A DNA stretch of 64,000 nt from Undaria pinnatifida (lineage: Eukaryota > Sar > Phaeophyceae > Laminariales > Alariaceae), in contig JABAKD010000025.1 of assembly GCA_012845835.1 (NCBI GenBank), positions 20,995,423-21,059,422 on the forward strand. Reading direction: 5' to 3'. The notes below the pieces were generated by a model. That model searched no databases. It was not told the origin of the DNA and saw only the letters and a list, made by a program, of their open reading frames with translations. Within the stretch, counting starts at the first letter, position 1; each line of letters opens with the position of its first letter. The translations under genes were made by a program, and so were the position numbers. Shown piece after piece: positions 12,301 to 27,300 of the stretch.

Positions 12301-15300
12301 ATGCGGGGATCTATGGTCTGTGGACTACGGCTGTCCATGCCAATGACTACAACCCTCCTCCCCCTCCCCGCCCTGGTACGTCTGATCAGAACAGCGCTAC
12401 AACAAATCATATAAAATGGGTCCGATCGTTATGTTCCCACCCAGAACAAGCCAGCCAAGCCAAGCCAAGCCAAATCGCGTTACTCAAAGCATATCTTCAC
12501 CTTTCTTCCTCGGCCATCGCCTCCGCCGTCGCGGCTCTAGCCGATGTCTCGGCGCTTACACTCTCTGCGTGGTCCAGGCGCTCTTGGAGGCGGCGCGCTT
12601 TGTCCAACGCGCCGCTGGAGTGGTCCTTCGATCGGCGAAGGGCTTTCAGTTCCCGCGAGGCGTCGGCCAGCCTTTCTCGGGTCGATCGGAGCTCCTCCTG
12701 TGCATCGCGTGTTTTGGGCTTCGTTTTTATGCTGCGTTTTGCCACAACTACTGCAGTATGGCGTGTGATGTGTCGTAACAGGTGCGCTCACCGAGACATC
12801 AACACACGCTGTATTGGTGACTTTGCCCTATTGCACGCATATATCGTGAGGAAAATGGGCAAGAACGGGTATGGGAGAAGGCAGGCGCGCCTGTTGGCCG
12901 ACCTGAACGCCTCAGCATCTGCTTCGCCCGACTCGATTCCATCCACACCCTCCTCAAACCACACCCTTTGCTCGTGGTTTTACTTGCAACAACAGCTCGG
13001 ACCGACCCCCCCCCCCCCCGTTTTCCCGCCCCTCCCCCCCCCCCCCCCTCGTCTTCCCGCCCCTCATCCCCACCCCACCCCTCTCCCACTCGCACCCCCG
13101 CCGAAAACACACCTTCGTGGCCTGTAGCTCCAAGAGGCGGTTGGTCATCTCCCGGCAGACGCCTTGAGCCTTCCCGGCCTTGTCATGAAACAAAAAAGTA
13201 GAGATACAATCGCAAGTAGGTAAGCGGAGGCGCATGGATAACCACCACACAAGCAAGAAAAACTCGGGTTGGCAAAATTTGATACCATCCGACGAGCAGC
13301 GGGAGTGCTGAATCCTATACGCGATAAAAAAAAAGGCATGTATCGGGGTAGACAAGGCAAGATACCTGTCGCCACAGCTTGTCCAGAAGGCCCCTGCGGG
13401 TAGCACCTCCAACGAGTTGAGCTGGAAAGTACAAATGATGATGAAATTGAAAGAAAGAAAACACAACGTGCCGTCTCCTCACCTCCTGTTGCAGCCGCGT
13501 AACCTTGACCCTCTCGACATCTGCTTGCGCACGCAATGCCTCAAGCCCTCGTTCGCGGTCTAACAGCTGTTGTCGCGAAGGTGTTAGCGCGACGGGGGGG
13601 TGGGGGGGGGGGGTACTAATTTGTCGCTTGCCTTAGTCATTTGACCACTGACCACGCATTCCTTTCGAGATGGAGCACCGTTCCTACTCCTAATAGAGAC
13701 ACCTCCAACATTTGGGCGCTCATTACGCTTTTTCTATATATCACATAAAAAATGGTTAGCATATCTTGTCCCCTTCCTGTTTCGCCGTCTGTGGCCACCA
13801 TCTATGTCCTAGGATAGCGATCGTTTTCTCCCTACTCTCTAGTCGATCAAACTCTTCCATGTCACATTTGTCTCATTTCCTCATCTCCTCTACTAACACA
13901 TCCCGTTCCTCTTGGATATTTCACATTCTCCTATTATGTGCGTCCTACTCCATTGCTGTGCCACACGGGCACACATGTGTACCCATGTCCCCCTCCCGAC
14001 TACATTCTTTCTGGTAGTCCAGATCCCCAACACGAAATCGCAATTTCAGCTTTTTCGCGTAGTCCATTGGGCCGTGCGAAAAGCGTTTTCATCCAAATAT
14101 CTTCCCTCAAACCCCCGTATAGCCGGTCGCCCCGGTGGCGTATCAGGTTATCCTCGAGCCTGGTATAGGTCAGTTTCGTGAGTTCGAATCCCACCGAGTG
14201 CATACTCGTTTAAATTCGTGGGACTTTTTCTTGTGCACAAGTTGATTTGCGCAAAGCGCGAGAGCGTGCGTTAGCAACACTCGATAAAAAATCGACGAGC
14301 AGTGGGATTGCTGAACCCTATGCGCGATAAAAATTGAAGGCAATAACCGGGGGCGAGTAGGGGCGACACCTGTGACCACTGCTTGTCCAGAAGCTGGAAA
14401 GTAGAAGTGTGGGAAAAACATATATATATATAAAAATGTTTCTCCTCTTTAACCTTATTTCTTAGCGCTAGCCTTTCTCTTTTTCTATCCTTTCTTTTAC
14501 TTCTGTCTTGTATGCGCCAAACCTCTCTATGGACAGTGTTTCTTCTTGGTCTCCTCCGAATCTTTCTATATTTTCTCTACTACGTTATCCCATCTTATGC
14601 CAGCTCGGTCTATTGTTACTTTCTCCCATACAGCCCTATCAGATATGGCTGGGGACCTCTTTTCTGACGGGGGGCGGGGCGGATCGAACTGTACTTCTTA
14701 TGCCTATCTATTACACGTCCTTCTCGGGAAGGTGGGGTCTATTGAAAGTTAAGCTTGAATGCTGCAGCCATTCGAGGTGTTAGACCTTTGACCACTGCAA
14801 AATATTTCCACATCAATTTCAAGTAGCTTTCCCCCTAAAAACACCAGGAATACCAGCATAACTTGGGAACAACAAGGTCTCTCTGCTGCGATCAGACAAA
14901 GACTCCCACTCAGGGCTACTGCTCCCGCATTGATTCACCGTTAACCAACGCGGCACCTATCTCACTGCGAGCGCCCACAAAAAAAATCCTACCCAGGGGG
15001 GAGGGAATTGAAGTAGCGGCATCGGTGTCGCTCTTTCGCGCTAGACTTGGCAATACCTGGTTTGCCAGCCGAGACTTCTCTTCGCGCTGGTCCTTCAATG
15101 CGACGGTGAGCTGGTCAAGTCTCGCTGCACATTTTTCGTTTTCCTCCACAAGATCGTCGCGCTCCATAGAGATCTGCTTCGGTCGAGGTTTCCGTGAACC
15201 GATCGAGAATCGGGGTTTTGAAGATTACAATGTGCTGGTAGTGAGGAAGACAGGGACGAAATCGATCAAAGATAGAGAAATACATAAACGAAGTACAAGG

Positions 15301-18300
15301 AGCGGGCAGAAATACAACAAACGCGCAAATGCTGTCATCCTGGAGGCGTTTTGCGCTCGCGGTCGGGCGTAGGCGGACAGCCCGGCAAGGTTCCCTCATC
15401 CGCACGCAAAATGGGCGTCGGATGAGAGGACAAACTTTAGCTGCTACGGTACTTACTGCCGTCGCACTGATACTCCTTCAGCACAAATCATGTGGCCGAA
15501 AATAACGACACGTTTAGGATCAAACGCTAGTCCAAACTCAACATGGCTTCCGTGCCATACCAGCTAGCTGCCTGCAGAGCTACAAACATGCTCTCCAAAT
15601 GTTTGAAGCGCAAACGGTCACACATACCTCTCGGGTGACCTCGAGCTGCTCCTTGGAAAGCCCCTCTGCTGCCCAACCCGTTTCAGCAAGCTTCTCCAGA
15701 GCCGACTCCAAAGCTTCGACCCTGCCCCGCCATCGCACGTGCGGGGCATGAAAGCGGTGGCGGGGATAATCTTTTGTGTGCATCTCTTGGCGACGCTGTC
15801 GTTGACTCCACAATTCTCCATAGGATTAAATGTTGCGCCACAAAATGAGGCTCTCGCTTAAATATTGGACTTAGCGCCGGTGAACCCGCACCCATGTGTT
15901 AGGGGGCAGACCACTTGGACTTAGTGTGGGATATTTATTGCAGCAGTTCAAGGCTTAAGCGACATCTCTTGGCTGCCACACATAGAAACTAACATATCAG
16001 GCACATCTTTGGTAGCAAAATGCGAAGGAAGGCAAGCGGGTGCCGGAGATATGAAGTGGGCCAAAATTGAGAACTGGGGGAAACACCGCGAGCGTGGCGT
16101 TGTACACACACAAGATCAAGCTTTCACAGCACCCAGCACGTTATCGCGAGCGCGGCATTGCTGTAGCTACGCCCACCGGGTCCTAAAATAACTAAAAACC
16201 TCTGACACGCCCTAGCAAACTCTAGCGAGCCCAGTCCAGTCATAAGTACGAAACTCAACTGACAAGGGTAGCAACAACCCAGCAAGCTTCAGCGACGGAT
16301 CAAGCTATCTCTAACGAGCTCTACAGCAGCAAGCCACAGCATGATACAAAAGTACAGCAGGTTAGATCCGCGATGCGATTTGTGGCCGCCTGACTGGGTG
16401 TGCATTAACTTAGTTTGATACAGAGATGAATACATGTGCATACAGCACCGGGCAACAGCTGGGTAGAGCCCGACCCAAACCGAATATGTTATATGAATGT
16501 TCTGCTGTACTAGCCAACAGATACACACACAGCGCCGCTACCCACCTCGATTCGCATCAAAAAATAGTTTCATAGCAAGGTACCATACACCAGGAATCCG
16601 GCTCATACAGCGCCACTGATAATAGCTGCATCCTACAACGTTGCAACACGTACCTGTACATTTCACATTCGTTCGGTTACTTCTACCTTCTTGTCGACCT
16701 TGTTGGCACGCGCTACACGTAGGCTAGACCTATGATTCAACTTCTTGCGGTCCGACTCGGTTCACGCCAAAACGTTGTCATACTGAGGTATACCAGCAAA
16801 TGCACCCACAGTAACGTGAGAGGTGATAAAAGTTTTCGATAATAATATAGAGGTTGTTGCAGAGATAAAATGGCACTTATGCGAATATCAATAGCGAAAT
16901 CTAGCCCCTCGTAGGTAGTGCCCAGAAGAGTACTAATTGTGCAGCAAGACGAGCGAACGTCGGAGCAGACATGGCAAACTGCACGAGATGTATCCTGCCC
17001 CGCCGCATCCGCACCGGCACCCGCAAACCTCACCTCTGCTCCGCTTCCCGTCTGCCTTCTTCCCGGCCTTCCTCGTGCCCGCCCTCCCATCCCGCTTCCT
17101 CCTCAGCGGTAAACTCGAGCTCCGCCGCGCGCTTCTCAGCCACCTCGGCTCGCCGCTTCCACGACTCCACCGCCACTGCTAGTCCTTCAGCCTTGCCCGC
17201 CCAGTCCTCAATCGTGCCGCGTAGAACCGCCGCCTCCGCCAATGCCTCCGCTGCCGTGGCCGCGGCCGCGGCTCTCGACGTCGAAGCCGACGAGGCGGAA
17301 GTTTGGAGTTCCGACTGGAGGGCGGCGAGACGAGCGGCGTGTTCCGCGCGTTCGTCGGCGAGCTCTTGGAGTGTCGCGACGAGGCGCGCCGTCACCTCCG
17401 CACGATCGCGCTCGGACTGGGGTCGATTGGCGGGAAGCGAGAGAGGTTGGGTTGAGTTGGGTTGGGTTGGGGTTGGGTTGGGGTGCGGTAGCACGGGTGG
17501 GTGGGTGGGTTCTTTGGGTTGGAGGAGATGCGCGAGAATACGGTGAGGACAGATCGGTAAGCAAGAGAGAGAAAAGGGAAATGAGGCACGAGGATACAGC
17601 GATGGGAGGGGATACTCACTATCATGAATATCCGTAGTCTTTAGACCATAGACCCTCGCGTCCCTAAAAACGGAGCACGCCGGGTTTTCACGGACCAGGC
17701 GAGAGGGAGCAAGGGGAGATATTGGCATCTTGCTGTATGTCGCTCATATCTGTCGCTTCTACTCGTAAGAGTTTAGGTCGCGCGTGCCGTAGCCACTGCC
17801 TAATTCGTACCAGGTATGAGACTGCCCGACGTGGTCGTTGAACCTATGCTGGGCTGGCAAGCCTATCTGGGAGCGGTTCGCTCTCCTGCTTTGGGCGTCA
17901 GACGCGGCGTCGGACGCATCTCGGTAGGCGAAAATTCCAGCCGACGCGGCGCCGAGCATAAGAAACTTGTTCGGTATATAGCACTAACCACCAACACACC
18001 AAGTCACCTAGTCAACAAAATCACCACGGTACGTACGGATTTTAACTCCAACAGCACCCACGAAATACCAGGGTACAGCAACGGTGCTGCGGGATGCCGG
18101 CGTGAACCCGGCCTATCTAACGGGACGCGTGAACTACTCCGCTCTCTCACCTCCTCCCACCCTGTCGCTGTTCGTTCATGGCGCACGCTACGATAGGGAT
18201 GCACATCAAAAAAATACGAGGCTCTTCACTCTAGGAGCTCTACATCTCACCCCCCCCCCCGAAAAAGACGGATTGTGCAAAACCCTATGAACAATCCCAT

Positions 18301-21300
18301 GGCCTGCGTTTATCACGAAACACATCGTGTCAGACTTATCCTACGGGAGGGGTGTAGGGGTGCATCCATTTCTAAGAATTTTCTGAGCTTCTAGCAGGAG
18401 GAGCTCAACATGTCGCAACTCGAAACATGGCGCCGAAGGCATTCGCTCGCGCAATCCGACCAACACTTCTTCCATTAGGCGCTAGTCCAAAAAAACAAAG
18501 TGCACTCGTAAAAGTATCAGAATGACCCGCAGTTCCTCAATCGAGGAGCTCAACCAACCAGAACGCCATAAAAACACACATTTAACCCAAAAAATGAGAG
18601 CCCTACCGCACTGTAGAGATATGCCTCTAAAATATACCACACAAGGTATACCAATGGTATTCGATAGCTCTTCCATCGAGGAGTTCCATCAATCAGAAAT
18701 ATTTTTTCCGCTCAAGAAATGCTACCCCTGAGTCATCCCACCGTGCATGGGGGTTTCACTCTTGGGGGCAACACATTTCTGACCGGTTGAGCTCTTCACG
18801 TTTGGCATTATCGGTTAGCATATACATAATTTTACGAGTATACTTGTTTTATTTAGGACCAGCGCATAGAAATGCTGGTCGGGTTGCGCGAACGAACGCC
18901 TTCGAAGTCGAATAACTCCCCCATCGTAGCACGCGTCTCACAGGTAACACCCCTGGCTCTTACCGTCGCAAGCTTATCCCCGGCCTCCCCGGCGGCGGCC
19001 TCTGCCTTTGCCCTAACTTCCGCCAAGCTCCGCTTCGCTTCATTCAAAGCCTCCTCTAGTTTGGCACAGTGCAGTTCATTTTCGGCAGACTCTGCCCGCA
19101 ATAGCTCGGCAGCAGAAGCACTGACGGCAGAGATAGTAGCGGGGGTCGTGCCGGGTGGCGCGCCCGATGCCAGAGGCTGCGATGGTAACGGTTGTTGACC
19201 TCCGGCAGCGAAGAATCCTTCACGGGGGTTGTTAAATCCGTCACTTCCCGCCGCCGCTGGAGCAGCAGCAGCAACAACCCCGTCGGCTTGTTGGCGAGCA
19301 AGGTTAACCTCCTTTTTCATCGCCGCCTGCCGATTCGCGCACGTGTAGCAAGTAACCAAAAGGGGGAGGAAAGTGCGAGCAACAGCGCTACCCGTGCTGA
19401 GGTGGATTGACCAAACACTTCGTGCGGGCAAAGGTAGAGCCGCTTTTGTCAGTATGCGCAAGCACGTTTTTCGAGGGTAGGTAGTCGCCGGGAAAAGTAA
19501 TCGTCTAAACCTTTTCCAAAGGTTACATGGGGGTGTGGAGGAAGTGTGTCGATCGCATTGGTTTACAGCAAATTGCACAGAAGAAGCATCGGCACAACCA
19601 TTTCGGCCTTCTCTCCAACAAAGCGCATATATCAAGTATCAGCACAATCATTCCAGAGTTCCCCCTTAAAAAGTTGGACGCATGTCCGTACCGCCCATTA
19701 ACGGGCATGCGGTAGGCCCAAGAACACATCCCGTACTTTCACCAACACCCGTGATTATCGTCGCCCCCCCGCACGTTAGGTAACAGGAAGGGGATAAGAT
19801 AAGCAAACAGTTTATGTAACATATGGAAACAGCGTAATGAGCGCCCGAATGTTGGAGGTGTTTCTATCAAGAGTAGGAACGATGATCCGTCTCGAAAGAG
19901 ATGCGTGGTCAATCGTCAAACGACTAAGGCAGGCACCAAGTGAGTACGCCCGCCCCCACACGTTAGGTTTGCGACCGTTCTAGCGCATCGTTCGCTTGAT
20001 CCGGGCTGCTTTCCATGCACGAAGATTGCATCTGGAACAATTCCGTGAACCAAATTTACGGCGTTACTTTTACAAACGCGTCAGCTGTGAGTTCTATCAA
20101 TTGAGTGTTCGATACTCAATTGCGCAAAGCTGTGTGACACGTCCGCCGCGCGTGTTCTATTTTTTTTCGAAGTTTATTTATGCATATCAATCTTTTCGCA
20201 CGCCCAATACAACCACGTGCGAGCCAGCTCTTACCATGCCCTCCAACAACGCCTCCCATTCGCGCCGCAAAGCCCCCACCAGCTCAGGGAGCGGCGCTTC
20301 CCTCAATCCCTCCTCCGACACACCGAGGGTGAAAGACAGAAGGTCTCGTAAAGCGGAGGTCAGAGCGCCGTGCAAAGCGACTGACGGCGACGCGTCTTCG
20401 CCGCAGTCCCTGTTGTGGCTGTTGTCCTGGTCGTCGTCGTCGTTTTTGTTGTCGTGGTCGCTGCGGTGGTCGTTGCTGCGGTCGTTGTTATGGCCATTGC
20501 CGCCTGGACCTCGTGAGGCAGGACTGACGCTGGCCTAACAGTTATCAACGGTGGACGCGCATTAAACGTAATGTTTTGAACGTAGCTGAGGAGAGCACGT
20601 GTTTCGTATTCGGTCTTTCAATTTGTTTAGCATCTTTCTCCGGGTGGTCTGCAATGGGTCTATTCGTTTTAACCCTGCTTGGATTATTCCCTGACGTGCA
20701 ATGCACGGGCATAAGCTATTAATACTGCTGTTTGCGAAAATCCCGAAAGCCGCGTGTGTCGTATGGGCAGGTGCCATCATACGGGACCGGGAGTGTACAG
20801 GGTTTTGCTTTTCAATGAACTCTGCGCAATCTGTATTGTCCTCTGCGCACTAAACCATGTTTAAGATTGCCACAGCACCCGCTTGGTGATGCCGCCTTTG
20901 CTGTGTTTTGTTCTATAACTCCATGCAGCATACGAGTACAACACCAGCATTCGACGGGTTGTGTGTTACAGTTCTCAAGTGCTTGGCATCCGTTCCGTCT
21001 ACAGAGCATAAGAAAACAGCACGGCATGGAAAAAAAAATAGCGCTCAGTACTTACGAACCGTAAAACGAGAAAAAAACGAAAGACAAAACAAAACAAAAC
21101 AAACACAACAGCCTGTTCACGTGTGGTACGGGACTGGCCGCCGTGACTGAGACACAAACCGCATAACATGCATGATATCGCCCCCCCTATATAACATGTA
21201 TGCTATCACATCCCCTTGCAACGTTCTTGATATCACACTCCCTTGTAGTATGTATGCTACCACACCCCCGTATAACATTCATGATATCACACCCTCTTAC

Positions 21301-24300
21301 AACATGCATGCTATCACACCCCCTTGAAAAAAAATGCATGGTACCACACCCCCTTATAATATAATAAACACCCCCTTATAGCATGCATGATATCACCCCC
21401 CCCTATAACATACATGCTATCACACCCCCTTATAACATGCATGATATCGCCCCCCCTTAAAACATACATGATATCAACTCCTTGTGACACGCATGATATC
21501 ACACCCCTTGAGATGCATTTCCAAGGAAATTTAATCCAAAACGAGGGGGGTACACCCGACGAAGGCGGGCGCTTGGAAGTACACGTCGAGACCTGTCCAT
21601 AAACGCGTCGCTCGGGGTTTGCACTCTCCATGACATCGAGAAAACTGGCTTGGAAATTCACCCAAGGGGGTATCTTATCTTGCGTGTTGCGTGGCAGGCA
21701 GGGCGTGTCCAGCCCTAACAACCAAAGTGACACTCCGCCCCTCCTGGGCGGTTATGAACTCACCTCTTCGACCTCCGATCGCTCGCATCGGCGTCCGACA
21801 CATGCCTTTCGAGGGTTCGCGCTGCAAGTTGTCCGATGAGGTCGAGAATCACACGACGGAGAGCCGCAGATGTCTCCGTTTCCCTCTGCCGGATCAAGGA
21901 CGCCGCTACCGTTGTGGTCACTCGAGCAACTACTACTACAGCTACTATGACCACGGAGCCGCGGAGGCTCAGGAGAGAGAGAACCCGGCCGGGAGGCGGC
22001 AGAGAGGAGAGGCGTCTGCCGGTGGCCTGGCCGACCACCATCGCTGGAGGTGGAAGCTTTAATGGTGGGGTCAGCCGTCGCCATTTGTCGTCGCCGTCGT
22101 GGTCGCCGCTGCAGCTGCTCCTCCTCCCCTGCCCCACTAATCCCCCGAATACGTAGGGAGTGCTTTAGCGCCGCGAGAACATCGCGCCATTCCTCGGGCG
22201 ACAGCGGCGTTTTAAGCCGTGATGCGTCGGTGTGGTCGTCCTCGTTCTCGCCCCCCTCCTCGTCCTCGCCCTCCTCTTTTCTCCCGCATGCCCCCTCGTC
22301 CTCTTCCTCCACGCTGTTCTCTCCCCCCCCGCCTTCAGGGTACCGCCCACGACCACTATCTTTGCCCACACAGCCCGCCTGTTTGACTTTTTCAGAAACG
22401 CCACTTTCGCGACAAAACCTTGCGCGAGGACGCCGTTCCTTTCGCCGTATGCGAGCCAACACCCTGTGACCAGAGTCGGAGATAACGTTCTCGTCGCGAA
22501 GAAGGGCGAGCAGGGCGTCGTGCTCCCTCCGCCTTAGGTCCCGCTCTAGCCGTCCCGAGGACGTGCTGCGATAATCATGTTCGGGATAAGGATGGGTGTC
22601 GATGGTCAAGACAAACAAGACGGAAGGGCAGGGGGCAATCGCTACAGGATACATACACTAGCACGCGCGATCGAAGTATCACACGCAGCTTGCAAATATG
22701 ATGTTCGACGAATCCTCGATCTCATAGCTGAGGTGACCTCTAAGTTTATTGCTAAAATATGAGGAATGCGTCGCTGTGGCCCACAACAGGGGCCACGAGC
22801 TCCGACGTAATGTTTCGGGGGCCAACGGGGGCCACCGGACGTCACCATCGGAGGATAACTTTCGTTACCGTCATTTCAACATCCGTTCCTCTCGACTTCG
22901 CTCTCTCTCTTGTTATCGCTCTCAAACACCTCCCCTACCCTCTGTCCATATGTCTGTAAGGCCCCACCTCCCCCTTGCCCGGTTGGCGAACACCACGCGT
23001 GCTCCGTCCCGGCTTTGTAGGGGTGCGGGGGTCTATGGTCTAAAATCAAGGCTGCGGTTTACACACGAAAATGAGTACATCCCCTCCCCCCGCCCCATCC
23101 CCAGCCACCGATGCAGCTGAAGCAATCTGCTCTTCACGGAGAGCTATAAATCTTGTAACATGCGCCGCTCCGTACCTGCGTAGAGAAGCCACTGCCACCG
23201 ACTTCCCTCCCGCCCCACCCCTTCCTGCAGCTCCCAAGCTGGTCGGCGTTGACATCCAAGGGACGGGAACTGGTCCTCCCCGGGGCACCAACAACGCCTC
23301 GTCTTCTGCCTCTGGCAGGGTACTGCGCCCTTTAATTCCATCACCGTGCACGTCTACACTACCACCTCTTTCGCCACGCTCGTCGCCCTCAACGCCATCC
23401 CTTTCCCGCCTGCGCTTTGCGCCTTCTTCTGCGAGCCATGCGTCGGCCACCATGCCGTCATCTTTTGAGATTTCTGCTTCTTCATGGCATCGTCCTCCCT
23501 GAGTGCTGCCGCCGCCGGCGTCGCCGCCCTCACCACCGCGGCCGTCGCTACCGCCATCACTGGAGCTTCCCACCCGGACACAACGTTCCGCCGCACCCTG
23601 TTTTCGTTGCACTTCATGACCACCATTACGACCGTCCCCGACATTGCTCTGCCAGACGCCTTCCTCCTTCTGTCCCCTAACCCCGCTGCTGCCGAGCGTG
23701 CCCAATGGAGCTCCCTCGTTAGTACAGCCAACATCGCCGACCTGCTCCCCGCCTGCAGCAGGGGCCAGCAGTGACAGCTGGCTCACCAACTCTGCCTTGT
23801 CGCGGGCAAGGCGCGCAGCCGTCTTTCGCAGATCTTCCACCTGCGGTACCGGGTGTTGTAGCGCAGAGGGGCAGGCCGACGAAGAACTGAGGTCGACATC
23901 CAACCAAAGAGTTGTATTCGTAAATATCTGGTTGATACGTTACACAAATAATGCGGCGTAGCATGATCCAAATGCGGTGAAGGCTGAGCCAAATACGGTG
24001 CCATTTGAGCCAATGAGTTTTATCACATGTAGATAATACGTTAAAGCGTAATATCTGCAATCGAGCGTTCGGTCCTGCAGCGCGACTCCGCGCTCCGCAG
24101 CGGGCGGTAAGCACCCATGGACGCCCACCTCTTCTAGAATGGCTGTCACTGCAGCCTCCTCCTCCCAGTGTCCGCCGTTGTCGCCGCTCTCGATACCCCC
24201 CTTCTTCTCCGACTGCGCCGCCAACGCCATCAGACACCATCTTTTCTCTCGCTGGTGCCACTGCTTCTCTAGCAACTGCCGCTCCTGACGCAGGCCAAAA

Positions 24301-27300
24301 CGGCAAAAAGCAAGCGGTCGGACGAAATTGCGTGGTGGGCGAAGACAAGTATGCAGCTACAAGCCCTCAGTACGTACCGTACACTACGTCTCGTGGCGGT
24401 TAGCAGCGTGGAGGCGCGCACCAGAGGGGAGCGGAGGCGGGCGCGGGGGGGGGAGGTAGCAACTGTGTTAGTGTTGGCTTGATTTCGTCCTCGCTGAACA
24501 GTATATTCGAAACGTTTCACGTTCGTTTCTTAACCCTTTAAAAACTGCACCCACGTTTTCGGGGGCAAACTACTTGGGACTAGAGTGGGGAGTTTTTTTC
24601 GCAGTAGCGGAAAAACGGCACCCATTTTTTGGGGGAGCAGACTACTTGGGAAAAAAAACGTGGTCATTCTTTTGCAGTAGTACAAGGTTAAACGAATTAT
24701 CGTAACCATCCCAGCGTTCAATTAGGTACACCTATCAGTAGGACAAACCCTTGTGGAGGGCATCAAAACACCGCAGACAATTCCGAGAGCCACCCCCTCC
24801 CCTCTCCCCCAACGCGCGGGCGAATAATACTTTTTCGGGGAACCAGAATGTTGTGCTCCTGCCGGGCACGCCACGCGCAGGCAGAAACATCGGAAGGCGC
24901 ACCACACCCTCCTGAACGAAAATACACAACAAGGCTATGGTAATTCTGTTTTCGCTTTCAGGGCTCACGCTATGATAGAGACTACCCTATTTTTTCGCAT
25001 TTTGAAGCTTCGGACCTGTTCTGTTGCTCGGTACGCACCGCCGACATGTTTTTTTTACGCTGGTTGAACACAAAATTGTCAAGTCCGCTGTTCAGAGAGG
25101 TGAAGAACGACGCCCACGAGTGGCCTCTACTCGGCACGTAGCGAAAATACGCCAGCCTATACGTACCGGTACTTGGTAATGACAATAGGAGTATTGATGC
25201 CGGTAGATACTATGATACACGTAGTCTGAGCCCATACGAAAAATTGAGCACCGCATGGTGTCACAAAAAGTTCCGCCCACCTGCGCCGACGCTTCAGCGG
25301 CGCGAAGATTCTCTGCTAAGGCCTCTTCCAACCGAGCGCTCATCTCAGCCAGCGATGAGTTGGCCGAGCTGGCTAGAGTCTCCGCTCCCGCGGCCCGCTG
25401 CGCCAGACTCTTGTTTTCCGCGGTCAGGGCGGAGACGTCTTGCCCGAGCGACACGACGCGGAGGTTCATCTGCAGTTGAGCGTCGTGTTCGCAATTGCGG
25501 GTTGGTGCATACACACAAACGCCGTGTCAAAATTTTCAAGTCCAAAAATACTTTAGCCCGTTTCCCCCTGGAAAAAAATTGATCCCACAAAATTTCCAAG
25601 AAAGTTATATTTCAAAAAGGAGAAATCGAAGTTTTAAAGGGGTGACATGAAGCGGGTCATGCCCAACCAACCGCATCGGCAACGACTAGGCTGACCAGCT
25701 CGTACACGAATACACTTGTATCTGTTTTTTTCTCAGCACAACTATTTTTATCTATAGACTAATACAACGACGGGTAGTTGTTGAGGGTGACCGGCATAAG
25801 GAGGGAGCAGGAGGAGGGAGAGTGAGGAGCCGGGTCTTCATCGCGAAACACCCCGGAAAGAGCAAGATCTATATACGTTGACGATGTGCTGTAACGGGCA
25901 GCTAACCCACCCCCTCAGTCCTCCCCCTACGACCATGCATGACAATGATTACTTCCCCTCCCTACCGTCCCATTTGTGCAAATGTCTTCCCCCTTACCGC
26001 GGACAGCTCCCTCTGCGCGCTGCTAGAGGCCGCCAACGCGGCTTCTCTCGCTTGTACCAGCTGACCTTGCAGGTCCTAGCTCGGGCAGCAGAGTCAATGC
26101 ATGGCCGTTGCAACGAGATTCACGACGTCACGATTGACCAAACACAGCAACGCAGGTAGGCAGGGAATAGGGCCGGGGTTGGGGGGGCGGGTGGGGGTAG
26201 GGGTTGGGGTGGGGTGGGGTAAGGGAAGGAGGATGATGAGAAGAGAAGCAAAATATTGGTGCACGTACGCCGGGCGTCACATACATCGGAGCATGCAAGC
26301 AGGGGTGGGGGGGGGGGAGGCGTACTCATTTGTTGCCTGCCTTAGTCATATGACCATTGACCACGCATTCCTTTCGAGACGGATAACCGTCCCTACTCCT
26401 AATAGATACATCTCCAACGTTTGGGGGCTCATTACGTTTTTTCGATATATGACATAAAACCGTTTGCTCATCCTATCTCCTAGGATAGCGATCGTTTTTC
26501 CGCTACTTTCTAGTTTACCAAACTACTCCAGGTCACACTGGTCTCATTTCCTCATCCCCTCTACCAACACATCCCGTTCCTCCCTTGTATATTTCACATT
26601 CTCCTATTATGTGAGCCCTACTCTATTGTTGTGCCACACCGGCACATACGTGCGTACACGTCCTCCTCCTCCCGACTACTGGTATATCTCTTTCTTCTTT
26701 CTGGTAGGTCCAGGTCGCCTACGCGAAATCGCAGTTTCAGCCTTTTCATGTAGTCCATTGGGTCGTGCAAATACCTTTTCATTCCAACATTTTCCCTCAA
26801 CCCCCGTATAACTCTAAGTGTTTCTCCTCTTTCACCTTATTTCTTAGCGCTAGCCTTTCCCTTTCTTCTATTATTTCTTTTACTTCTGGCTTGTACCCGC
26901 CAAACTTCCCTAGGGACAGTACCTCTTCTCGGTCTCCTAAATCCTTCCATATTTGCTCGACTACGTTATCCCATCGTATTCCAGCTCGTCCTTTTGCTAT
27001 TTTCTCCCATGCAGCCTTATCAGCTATGGCTGGCAACCTCTTTTCTGACACATTCCTTACTTTGTATTGCCGTTTCAACTTTCTCACGTCTCTATTTGTT
27101 TTTAGTGGGTACATTCCTAGTTCCGCTCTTAATACTGTAGTGCTCGTCGTACTTGAGCATTGTAGTGTCCTTTTTAGCAGCTATCATCTGCAGTGTTTCC
27201 AATTGTGTACTTCGCTTTCCCTTCACATACTTCTCCTGCATACTCTAGCTTTTGGTACAATCACATTAATCATAATACATATTTTAGTCCTAGTGTCAAG

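Larger units (their letters stand above)
11413..12500. other. Intron of the coiled-coil gene
   Basis: Holds a short telomere-like run (12175-12190) directly followed by an R1 copy (12200-12362). Nothing else recognised. Confidence 0.5.

Noticed and set aside
14118-14200. Possible tRNA gene
   Set aside because: A- and B-box-like sequences are present, but the acceptor stem does not pair, no proper anticodon arm is evident, and the block continues into a repeated SINE body.
20360-20548. Threonine-rich minus-strand frame
   Set aside because: It ends in a stop before the exon 13 donor. The other frame splices in phase to both neighbours.
21163-21516. CRISPR-like array
   Set aside because: The units are contiguous and degenerate with no unique spacers. 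It is a minisatellite in a nuclear intron.
22749-23120. 123-codon plus-strand frame opposite the coiled-coil gene
   Set aside because: It lies in an R1 fragment and simple pyrimidine DNA, with no domain or splice support.
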